Below, piece by piece: positions 1 through 5,721 of a DNA stretch of 6,536 nt; position 1 is the stretch's first letter, and each line of letters starts with the position of its first letter. This stretch comes from Chloroflexota bacterium. Lineage in GTDB: Bacteria; Chloroflexota; Anaerolineae; Anaerolineales; Villigracilaceae. The notes beneath the pieces were generated by a model. The model worked only from the letters and a program-made list of their open reading frames with translations. It made no database searches and was not told where the DNA came from. Both the position numbers and the translations under genes were made by a program. The stretch covers positions 1 to 6,536 of the forward strand of contig JAKAMM010000105.1 of NCBI GenBank assembly GCA_021812905.1, given 5' to 3'.

Positions 1-771
1 AAACTAAGTGGACGCATCGCCATCATTACCGGCGCGACATCCGGGATCGGGAAAGCCACAGCGCTTCTTTTCGCGGACGAGGGAGCGGACATCGTGATAA
101 CGGGCCGGCGCGCGGATTTGGGCGAAGCCGCGTTAAACGAGATCCGCTCGAAGGGCGTACGAGGCGTTTTCGTCCAGGCCGATCACACCAAGTTGGAAGA
201 TTGTCAAAGAGTGGTTGATGTCGCGATCAAAGAATTTGGCCGCATCGATATTTTGTTCAACAACGCCGGCATCGTCACGAGTGGAACCGCCGAGACAACC
301 GAGGATGAAATCTGGAATGCCACGCTGGCGATCAACGTGACTGCGGTGTGGCGCATGTGCAAACTTGTTGTGCTGCACATGAAGAAACAAGGCAAAGGCG
401 TCATCGTCAACAACGGCTCAGACTGGTCGGTGGTGGCGGGGAAGAATGCTTTCCCGTATGTGGCAAGCAAAGGCGCGGTGGGATTGATGACGAAATCCAT
501 GGCGCTCGATTATGCGCGCGACAATATTCGCGTGAACGCAGTTTGCCCGGGCGATACATTTGTAGAGCGTTGGATGGAGAAGGGATATTTCGAAGGCGCC
601 GACCCGGTGACAATTGAAGAAGCAATGAAGGAATCCAGCGCATATATTCCGATGGGGCGCTTCGGCAAGCCCGAAGAAATTGCCCAGGCTGTTTTATTTT
701 TGTCATCGGACGATTCTTCTTTTGTGACGGGGCATCTGTTGTTGGTGGACGGCGGCAATACGGCGCAGTGA
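1..771 (+). CDS. Short-chain dehydrogenase/reductase (SDR), 5' end cut by window edge
   Basis: A classical NAD(P)-dependent oxidoreductase with a Rossmann fold, acting in the cytoplasm on an alcohol or ketone substrate that cannot be named. The frame is open from base 1, and residue numbers here count from that first codon. The cofactor-binding motif TGATSGIG lies at 10-17, NNAG at 87-90, and the catalytic set is Ser140, Tyr153 and Lys157 in YVASK, with the usual 13-residue Ser-Tyr spacing. The C-terminal 'PEEIAQAVLFLSSDDSSFVTGHLLLVDGG' style ending is typical of the family. The second strand ends in TGRR with no acidic residue, which suggests NADP(H) preference (inference). The 256 codons present are close to full family length, so only a few N-terminal residues are missing. 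A GTG at 94 is in frame but would remove the cofactor motif and is not the true start. Glucose dehydrogenase-like or 3-oxoacyl-ACP reductase-like names would both be guesses. Confidence 0.93.
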   Translation, partial: KLSGRIAIITGATSGIGKATALLFADEGADIVITGRRADLGEAALNEIRSKGVRGVFVQADHTKLEDCQRVVDVAIKEFGRIDILFNNAGIVTSGTAETTEDEIWNATLAINVTAVWRMCKLVVLHMKKQGKGVIVNNGSDWSVVAGKNAFPYVASKGAVGLMTKSMALDYARDNIRVNAVCPGDTFVERWMEKGYFEGADPVTIEEAMKESSAYIPMGRFGKPEEIAQAVLFLSSDDSSFVTGHLLLVDGGNTAQ

Positions 772-980
772 TGATTGTATAATGATATCCACGACATGGA
801 AAAAGTCGGTTAGATTAGTTCACATGATACGCACAATTGATAGAAATCGTTGAAAATGTTTTTCGGAGCCTTAATTGGAATCTACGGGCAAATGAAAAGG
901 GATGCCCTGGAGAACGCCGATATTGCACATTGAATGTTCGCAAATCGAGTACCTTGAACAATTTTGCAGATTGGAGAAAA
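772..980. other. A+T-rich intergenic region, no convincing gene
   Basis: This stretch separates the SDR stop from the DUF1003-like fragment and is visibly richer in A and T than the genes on either side. A perfect TATAAT lies at 778-783, just after the SDR stop, but no matching -35 box stands about 17 bases upstream, so it is only a weak promoter candidate for the downstream fragment. A tiny frame from ATG 856 reads a hydrophobic, glycine-containing start followed by a charged stretch and stops after 25 codons. It could be debris of a lost gene but resembles nothing I can name. No clear terminator hairpin for the SDR was seen. Confidence 0.4.
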
Positions 981-1271
981 ATGGACGAAAAGGAGTATCA
1001 AGCAGCTCGTGAGGAATTAAAAAAATTACGCAGGCAAATTCAGAACGTTAATGTCAAACATAAGGAAAGTCTTAGCACCCTGGAAAGAATTGCTGTCAGA
1101 ATTACAGATTATGTCGGCTCAACGGGCTTTTTCATAATAATATTTTGCTGGACCATTTCATGGTTTTGCTGGAATACTCTTGCGCCAAAGGAATTGCTAA
1201 TGGGTCACTTAAAATTTCATAAAGATTTAATATTGGCGAGATACCATTCTGACAATTATCATCCAATTTAA
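981..1271 (+). pseudogene. Truncated DUF1003-like membrane protein
   Basis: The frame starting at ATG 981, preceded by GGAG at 973-976, encodes a charged, probably coiled N-terminus (residues about 1-35, rich in Lys, Glu and Arg). It is followed by LERIAVRITDYVGSTGFF and a hydrophobic segment ending WNTLAPKEL. This order matches DUF1003 proteins as I recall them: 'LE..A..IT..VGS.GFF', then a first transmembrane helix ending in a W-N-x-L-x-P turn. Full-length members continue with a second transmembrane helix and a hydrophilic tail. Here the similarity stops around base 1197, and the last 20 or so residues are polar and unrelated, ending at 1271. Neither other forward frame restores the second helix, so this looks like a deletion or rearrangement rather than a simple frameshift. 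The open frame can be extended upstream to a TTG at 837, but that part does not look like the family. A functional single-helix variant cannot be excluded. Base composition is A+T-rich compared with its neighbours. Confidence 0.6.
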
Positions 1272-1280
1272 GCCAGGAAG

Positions 1281-1286
1281 AAGGAG
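1281..1286 (+). promoter_or_regulatory. Strong Shine-Dalgarno site of first AIM24 gene
   Basis: AAGGAG stands 8 bases before the ATG at 1295. It fixes this start and shows that the two-gene AIM24 unit has its own efficient translation signal, separate from the DUF1003-like fragment that stops 23 bases upstream of the ATG. Confidence 0.75.
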
Positions 1287-1294
1287 AAAACAAT

Positions 1295-2128
1295 ATGGTT
1301 CAGCCAGCACAGACTAGTTCGGATGCAATCGAGCGTTTGAAATGTAATTGGTGTCAGGGCATGAATCTCAAGACGGCGTTCTCGTGCCAGTTTTGCGGCG
1401 CCCCACTTGATCTCGCGGACGTTGTCAGCGAATCCGGCTGGCGCGAAGCCCCGCGTCTCAAGGATATGACTGAGTTCCATTTTTACAATAGCACCTGCCA
1501 GGTCGAGGGAGAGATCGTGCCGGTTGCGGAAATTAATTTGGCGCAGGGCGATGGTGTGTATTTTGAACATCACGTTATGCTTTGGAAGGATCCGACTGTG
1601 CCAATGTCGGTGCTGCAATTGCCGGGCGGCATGAAACGCGTGCTGGCTGGAATGCCGTTCATTATCAGTGTGGCGCAGGGACCGGGGAGAGTGGCCTTCT
1701 CGCGTGACGCCACCGGCGAGATCGTGGTGCTTCCGCTGCATCCCGGTATGGAATTGGATGTGCGCGAACACGCATTTCTGCTGGCGTCCAAAAACATTAC
1801 TTATTCATTCGAGCGCATCAAAGGCCTGCGCAATATTTTATTCGGCGGGCAAGGCATGTACATGGATCGCTTCGTGACGACGAACCAGTCGGGGTTGTTG
1901 ATCCTGCATGGATATGGAAATGTCTTTGAACGAACCCTGAAACCAGGCGAGTCGATCCTGCTCGAGCCGGGCGCTTTCCTGTATAAAGACTCATCCGTCC
2001 AGATGAATGTTCAGATGCAGCAACTGACCACTGGCATCTTTGGCGGGACGGCCATGAGTCTGGCGCAGATGACCGGTCCTGGCCGCGTCGGTATTCAATC
2101 CATGTACGTTCATCATTCGACGGAATAG
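1295..2128 (+). CDS. Zinc-ribbon AIM24 family protein, copy 1
   Basis: The 277-residue product joins an N-terminal zinc ribbon to an AIM24 (DUF124/PF01987-type) domain. The ribbon cysteines are C17, C20, C31 and C34, in CNWC and CQFC pairs. The AIM24 part runs from about residue 45 to the end and shows the family's glycine-rich strands, including NLAQGDGVYF at 81-90, GPGRVAFSRD at 129-138 and GPGRVGIQS at 261-269. The two halves of the domain resemble one another: the block leading from GDGVYF to GPGRVAFS is echoed by GESILL to GPGRVGIQS, which points to an ancient internal duplication. No signal peptide or membrane helix is seen, so the protein is probably cytoplasmic. AIM24 proteins are named after a yeast mitochondrial biogenesis factor, but the bacterial role is unknown. 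The Zn ribbon is an inference from cysteine spacing. The gene is followed 8 bases later by a paralogue on the same strand, so the pair is likely co-transcribed. Confidence 0.88.
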   Translation: MVQPAQTSSDAIERLKCNWCQGMNLKTAFSCQFCGAPLDLADVVSESGWREAPRLKDMTEFHFYNSTCQVEGEIVPVAEINLAQGDGVYFEHHVMLWKDPTVPMSVLQLPGGMKRVLAGMPFIISVAQGPGRVAFSRDATGEIVVLPLHPGMELDVREHAFLLASKNITYSFERIKGLRNILFGGQGMYMDRFVTTNQSGLLILHGYGNVFERTLKPGESILLEPGAFLYKDSSVQMNVQMQQLTTGIFGGTAMSLAQMTGPGRVGIQSMYVHHSTE

Positions 2129-2131
2129 GAG
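2127..2131 (+). promoter_or_regulatory. Shine-Dalgarno overlapping the upstream stop codon
   Basis: AGGAG overlaps the last two bases of the TAG stop of the first AIM24 gene and lies 5 bases before the ATG at 2137. This tight arrangement favours translational coupling of the two AIM24 genes and fixes the second start. Confidence 0.7.
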
Positions 2132-2136
2132 ACGAT

Positions 2137-3045
2137 ATGAGCGCGACTCCTTCTGTCCCGGACTCCGGAAGAACTTATACTTGCAATTGGTGCGGCGCGG
2201 TTTCGGATGGCACTGCATTGAGCTGTCCGGCCTGCGGCGCGACCATCAACGTCAAGGAGATTGTCACGCCCACCGGCTGGATCGAATTGCCCGGCCGCAA
2301 AGACATGGCCAAACTGCAGATCGGTAAATCATCCTGTCAGATCGAAGGGCTTTACGTTCCGGTCGCGGACTTCAACCTGGCGCAAGGCGACGGCGTTTAC
2401 TTCGCCCATCACGTTTTGTTGTGGAAGGAAAATTCAGTCAACGTCAGCATGATGTCGCTGAAGGGCGCGTGGAAGCGTGCCTTTGCCGGTATGCCCATTT
2501 TCATGACGCAGGCTACAGGCCCGGGCCACATTGCCTTTTCGCGCGACATGCCCGGCGAGTTGCTGGCATTACCGCTGCAGCCCGGTCAGGCCGTGGATGT
2601 GCGCGAACATTTCCTGCTGGCCGCCACTAGCCAGGTTGATTATGGCTGGGTCAACTCCAACATTTGGTTCAGCACCAAAGATGGGGATGACACCGAAACG
2701 CATTATCCTATCGGCACAACCCTGGATCGTTTCTCGGCTTCCAAAATGCCCGGCTTGTTGTTGTTGCATGCCTCCGGCAATGTCTTTGTTCGCCAACTTG
2801 CCGCGGGCCAGTCCATTTTGATCAAACCCACTGCGCTGATTTTCAAAGACCCGACCGTCGGCATTCAGTTGCACTTCGAGCATCCGAGCGCCGGCTGGAA
2901 TCTTTGGATGTCTTATATTCAAAGATATTTGTGGTTGAGAGTCAGCGGTCCAGGACGCATCGCCATCCAATCGGCCTTTGAGCCGGTGGAAGATAACGGC
3001 CGGAATATCGTCAATCATTCGCCTGCCACGCAACAGACTTGGTAA
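2137..3045 (+). CDS. Zinc-ribbon AIM24 family protein, copy 2
   Basis: The 302-residue product is a paralogue of the preceding gene, with roughly half the residues identical by eye in the N-terminal two thirds. Zinc-ribbon cysteines are C16, C19, C30 and C33 (CNWC and CPAC). The AIM24 domain shares NLAQGDGVYF, the VREH segment and the GPGxxAFSRD motif, and it ends with GPGRIAIQS. It differs from copy 1 in three visible ways. There is an extra loop after the VREH block (NIWFSTKDGDDTETHYPIG), where copy 1 has a shorter glycine-containing stretch. A tryptophan- and tyrosine-rich segment (AGWNLWMSYIQRYLWLRV) stands where copy 1 has the small-residue stretch TGIFGGTAMSLAQM. There is also a longer polar C-terminal tail. 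Such differences suggest that the two copies are not redundant and may form a hetero-oligomer (inference). No signal peptide or clear transmembrane helix is present. Function is unknown. Confidence 0.88.
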   Translation: MSATPSVPDSGRTYTCNWCGAVSDGTALSCPACGATINVKEIVTPTGWIELPGRKDMAKLQIGKSSCQIEGLYVPVADFNLAQGDGVYFAHHVLLWKENSVNVSMMSLKGAWKRAFAGMPIFMTQATGPGHIAFSRDMPGELLALPLQPGQAVDVREHFLLAATSQVDYGWVNSNIWFSTKDGDDTETHYPIGTTLDRFSASKMPGLLLLHASGNVFVRQLAAGQSILIKPTALIFKDPTVGIQLHFEHPSAGWNLWMSYIQRYLWLRVSGPGRIAIQSAFEPVEDNGRNIVNHSPATQQTW

Positions 3046-3062
3046 GTAAACGCAATAATAAA

Positions 3063-3093
3063 AAGAGCGGGCAGAGTTTTTTTGTCCGCTCTT
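3063..3093. terminator. Hairpin between convergent genes, probable bidirectional terminator
   Basis: An 11-base arm at 3063-3073 (AAGAGCGGGCA) pairs with 3083-3093 (TGTCCGCTCTT) with a single G-T pair, around a 9-base loop. It lies between the stop of the second AIM24 gene and the stop of the DUF1579 gene. Read on the minus strand, the stem is followed by TTTTATTATT, a good U-rich tail, so it is a convincing intrinsic terminator for the DUF1579 gene. Read on the plus strand, the tail (CTT then GATTTCTATTT) is weaker, and a run of seven Ts instead sits mostly in the loop. Confidence 0.8.
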
Positions 3094-3098
3094 GATTT

Positions 3099-3584
3099 CT
3101 ATTTGACCCGTTTTAGTTGCGTCTCAACTGCTTTGGCTTCGCTTCCTTCGGGACGAATGTTGTATGCCGTTATAGTGAGCTGATCCCTGTCAGTGAGTTC
3201 GATCTCGGTGCGCCAGCCCCAGTCGGGTCCCCCGTCCGGGGCCGGATAACTGCCGAGGACGGAGAACCCTTTTTCCTTCGGGTTGCCCGTGCAAAACATG
3301 ATGGCGGTGTTGTTGTGGAAACTGTCCACCCAGCTGGCTTCGTATTGGTCGAGGGTGGTGTTGTAGCCGAACGTGAACATGCCGTGTTGCGGTTCATCGT
3401 CAACGGAACTTTGATACAAGAAAAGTGCAAAGCGGCCTTCAAGCAATATCTGAATGGTTCCAACGACTGGGGACTCGTCCGTTAATTTGCCTGGCTCAAG
3501 CCAAAGTTTGGATGTGCCGATCCAGTTACCGGCCAATTGAGCAAGGATGTGATGAGGACTGCCTGTTGATTTTTCAAAGCCCAT
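3099..3584 (-). CDS. DUF1579 family protein
   Basis: The 161-residue protein has the features of DUF1579 as I recall them: LAGNWIGTSKLW at 17-28 (the 'LaG.W.G' opening), a central YEASWVDSFHNNTAIMF with WVDSFHN at 85-91, and GWRTEIEL at 123-130, followed by a hydrophobic strand leading into ITAYNI. This alternation of short strands suits a small, probably lipocalin- or calycin-like beta-barrel (inference). No signal peptide is present, so it is likely cytoplasmic. The start is supported by AGGAA (complement of 3591-3595), 6 bases before the ATG. The gene stands alone, converging on the AIM24 pair and ending at a strong hairpin. No enzymatic activity is established for the family, and the neighbours give no clear clue. 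Confidence 0.85.
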   Translation of the reverse strand: MGFEKSTGSPHHILAQLAGNWIGTSKLWLEPGKLTDESPVVGTIQILLEGRFALFLYQSSVDDEPQHGMFTFGYNTTLDQYEASWVDSFHNNTAIMFCTGNPKEKGFSVLGSYPAPDGGPDWGWRTEIELTDRDQLTITAYNIRPEGSEAKAVETQLKRVK

Positions 3585-3607
3585 AGCTATTTCCTGTTTT
3601 CAATTTT

Positions 3608-3855
3608 ATGATGTTATTGCGAGCGATGGTCGAGTAGGCAGTGGGTTTCGATACAGTCTTCGGCCTACTCAACCACCGCCGCCATGTCGAGACCGAGCGT
3701 AGCAATGTCAACTAACCTCCAATCACAAGATTGCCACGCCGCCTTGGTCTCGATACGCCCCGAAAAACATGGGGTTGCTCGACCCGCGGCGGCTCGCACA
3801 TGTGCCTGCCTGTCCTGGTGGTCTGGCCAGGGTGGCTCAGTGCAGGCAATGACAT
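3608..3855. repeat. Mosaic of palindromic intergenic repeats
   Basis: This gene-free stretch begins with ATGATGTTATTGCGAG (3608-3623) and ends with GCAATGACAT (3846-3855), which is the inverted form of the same terminus. The first terminus matches the left end of the repeat at 5506 in 15 of 16 bases. A degenerate internal junction carries GAGCGTAGCAATGTCAAC followed by AGATTGCCACG, as in the common 'attgcgag...gcaat / gattgc...gcaatgac' intergenic family found in many bacterial genomes. Each half contains a further motif of another kind: TTTCGATAC...CCTACTCAACC at about 3646-3674 and TCTCGATACG...TGCTCGACCC at about 3748-3784. Open frames here are artefacts of the repeats. No transposase gene is present, so if mobile it would depend on an enzyme elsewhere. 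Confidence 0.7.
3627..3675. repeat. Stem-loop inside the repeat mosaic
   Basis: TGGTCGAGTAGGC at 3627-3639 pairs with GCCTACTCAACCA at 3663-3675, with one mismatch in 13 positions, around a 23-base loop holding GGGTTTCGATAC. It has no T tract and does not directly follow a gene on the reading strand, so it is treated as a repeat unit rather than a terminator. Confidence 0.7.
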
Positions 3856-3862
3856 TTGCATA

Positions 3863-5485
3863 TTACATCCTGAACACGCCAAAATTATGTTCCTCGGCTG
3901 GCGCATTCAGTACCACCGACAATGCCAACGCCAACACCTGACGCGTGTCCACGGGATCGATGACGCCATCATCCCATAACCTTGCTGTGGAATGATATGG
4001 ATTGCCTTCATTCTCATATTTCTCCAAGATCGGACGTTTGAATTCCTCCGCCTCTTCTTTGGATAAAAGCGGCTTGACTTCACGCGCAAGTTGATCCTGC
4101 TTGATGGTTAGCAGGACATTCGCGGCTTGTTCCCCGCCCATGACGCTGATGCGCGCGTTCGGCCACATCCACAAAAATCTTGAGCCATAGGCGCGGCCAC
4201 TCATGGCATAGTTGCCCGCACCGAACGAGCCGCCGATGACGACGGTCAATTTGGGGACGCGCGTGTTTGCCACAGCATGAACCATCTTTGCGCCATCGCG
4301 GGCAATGCCGCCCGCTTCGTATTCGCGTCCGACCATGAAGCCGGTTATATTCTGCAAAAACAAAAGTGGAATGCCGCGCTGGTCACACAACTCGATGAAG
4401 TGAGTCGCCTTGAGTGCGGACTCGCTGAACAGGACTCCGTTATTGGCGATGATGCCGACGGGATATCCGTGAATGCGCGCGAAGCCGCATATAATCGTCG
4501 TGCCGTAGCGCGCTTTGAATTCGCGGAACTTGCTTCCGTCGACGAGGCGGGCAATGATCTCATGCACATCGTAAGCTTCGCGGAAGGTGCTGGGCAGGAC
4601 GCCGTACAACTCGTCAGGCCCAAATAAAGGTTCTTCAGGCGCGGCCACTTCAAGTCCGTGTAAGAACGTTTGAAGGTTTGAAGGTTGTAAAGTTTCAACG
4701 ATGTCGCGCAAAATTTGAATCGCGTGATCGTCATCGTCTGCAAGATAATCTGCGACTCCGCTCAATCGTGTGTGGACGTCTGCGCCGCCCAAATCTTCCA
4801 CGCTGACGTCTTCGCCGGTGGCGGCCTTGACCAACGGCGGGCCAGCCAGAAAGATCGTACCCGTTCCTTTGACGATGATGGCTTCATCGCTCATGGCCGG
4901 GACATACGCGCCTCCTGCGGTGCACGAGCCCATGACTGCCGCGATCTGCGGAATTTTTTTGGCGCTCATGCGCGCCTGATTGTAAAAGATGCGGCCAAAA
5001 TGATTCACATCGGGAAAGACTTCATCCTGCAACGGTAAAAATGCCCCGCCCGAATCGACGAGATACAGGCAGGGCAGAAAATTTTCTTCGGCAATTTGCT
5101 GTGCGCGCAGGTGCTTCTTGACCGTCATCGGATAGTACGAGCCGCCTTTGACAGTGGCATCGTTTGCGACGATCAGGACTTCGCGGTTGCTGACGCGTCC
5201 GATGCCCGTGACGATGCCCGCGCATGGCGCTTCGAGATCGTACATATCAAACGCGGCGAGAGGGGAGAGTTCCAAGAATGGCGAGCCAGGGTCAAGCAGG
5301 CGTTCGATACGGTCGCGCACGAAGAGCTTGCCTTGTTCTTCCTGCCGCCTACGATATTTTTCGCCGCTACCCGCGCGGATGATGGCAAGCCGTTCGCGCA
5401 AGATGTGGACTAAAGAAAGGTTATGTTTTTTATTGGCAAGGAATTGGGGATCATCCGGGGAGATGGAGGTTTCGAGAGTTTCCAT
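3863..5485 (-). CDS. mccB: Methylcrotonyl-CoA carboxylase, carboxyltransferase (beta) subunit
   Basis: This subunit transfers the carboxyl group from carboxybiotin to 3-methylcrotonyl-CoA, giving 3-methylglutaconyl-CoA in leucine and isovalerate breakdown. The 540-residue length matches the family (about 535). Two crotonase-fold carboxyltransferase domains are visible. The N-terminal one contains [17 protein letters not shown] (113-129), DSGGAFLP (144-151), the oxyanion-hole region [16 protein letters not shown] (186-201) and GGADVH (233-238). The C-terminal one contains [10 protein letters not shown] (348-357), [17 protein letters not shown] (379-395), [16 protein letters not shown] (418-433) and [13 protein letters not shown] (446-458). 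The ending [26 protein letters not shown] and FGVFRM is highly characteristic of MCC rather than propionyl- or acetyl-CoA carboxylases. A geranyl-CoA carboxylase subunit is the closest alternative. No Shine-Dalgarno site is apparent before the ATG. No biotin carboxylase or biotin-carrier gene is adjacent within the window, and palindromic repeats lie close to both ends. Confidence 0.93.
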   Translation of the reverse strand: METLETSISPDDPQFLANKKHNLSLVHILRERLAIIRAGSGEKYRRRQEEQGKLFVRDRIERLLDPGSPFLELSPLAAFDMYDLEAPCAGIVTGIGRVSNREVLIVANDATVKGGSYYPMTVKKHLRAQQIAEENFLPCLYLVDSGGAFLPLQDEVFPDVNHFGRIFYNQARMSAKKIPQIAAVMGSCTAGGAYVPAMSDEAIIVKGTGTIFLAGPPLVKAATGEDVSVEDLGGADVHTRLSGVADYLADDDDHAIQILRDIVETLQPSNLQTFLHGLEVAAPEEPLFGPDELYGVLPSTFREAYDVHEIIARLVDGSKFREFKARYGTTIICGFARIHGYPVGIIANNGVLFSESALKATHFIELCDQRGIPLLFLQNITGFMVGREYEAGGIARDGAKMVHAVANTRVPKLTVVIGGSFGAGNYAMSGRAYGSRFLWMWPNARISVMGGEQAANVLLTIKQDQLAREVKPLLSKEEAEEFKRPILEKYENEGNPYHSTARLWDDGVIDPVDTRQVLALALSVVLNAPAEEHNFGVFRM

Positions 5486-5505
5486 GCGCCGAGTCTAGCA
5501 CAATT

Positions 5506-5641
5506 ATGATGTCATTGCGAGGAGCCTTCGGGCGACGACGTGTGCCACGAAGTGGTAATCTTAGGTAAAACGAGTATATCTTCTCGATGAGTCAAAACCG
5601 TTTAATCGGGGATTGCTTCGTTCCGCTCACAATGACATGAT
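5506..5641. repeat. Palindromic intergenic repeat with inverted termini
   Basis: ATGATGTCATTGCGAG (5506-5521) is mirrored by CTCACAATGACATGAT (5626-5641), with 14 of 16 bases complementary. The inside carries GGAGCCTTCGGGCGACGACG near the left end, a small CCAC-GAA-GTGG hairpin at 5545-5555, and GGGGATTGCTTCGTTCCGCTCAC towards the right, the usual composition of the widespread 'GTCATTGCGAGGAGC' class of repeats. It lies between the divergent carboxyltransferase and thiolase-like genes and occupies most of the intergenic space. It has no coding capacity of its own and would have to be moved or copied by machinery elsewhere. It may instead act as a structured leader or insulating element (inference). 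Confidence 0.75.
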
Positions 5642-5721
5642 ATGTTATGGACGAATGTCAGTTGTATTTGTGATTCATTTCTGCAAAGATGGAGTTATCT
5701 TCATTCAAAGGAGGTTCGCTG
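5642..5721 (+). promoter_or_regulatory. Leader of the thiolase-like gene with strong ribosome binding site
   Basis: This A+T-rich leader lies between the repeat and the ATG at 5722. AAAGGAGGT at 5707-5715 is a near-perfect Shine-Dalgarno site, 7 bases (from the end of GGAGG) before the start codon, so the gene should be translated efficiently. I could not identify a convincing -35/-10 pair. Confidence 0.65.

Noticed and set aside
778..783. TATAAT as a promoter for downstream genes
   Set aside because: A perfect -10 hexamer, but no -35 partner at the right distance. Such a hexamer is expected by chance in A+T-rich DNA, so it is mentioned only in the intergenic entry.
837..980. Upstream extension of the DUF1003-like frame from TTG 837
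   Set aside because: The extra residues show no family similarity, and ATG 981 has a GGAG upstream. The extension is probably chance openness in A+T-rich DNA.
1268..1771. 167-codon minus-strand open frame opposite AIM24 copy 1
   Set aside because: It is antisense to a recognisable protein, with no SD site or family similarity.
3608..3855. CRISPR array
   Set aside because: The repeated motifs are palindromic, unevenly spaced and only two copies each. There are no regular direct repeats with uniform spacers.
3684..3979. Overlapping short open frames in the region 3684-3979
   Set aside because: They consist of translated intergenic repeat and the 3' end of mccB in other frames, with no protein-like composition.
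4277..5038. Plus-strand open frames within the carboxyltransferase gene
   Set aside because: They are shadows of the well-supported minus-strand mccB and lack family features and ribosome binding sites.
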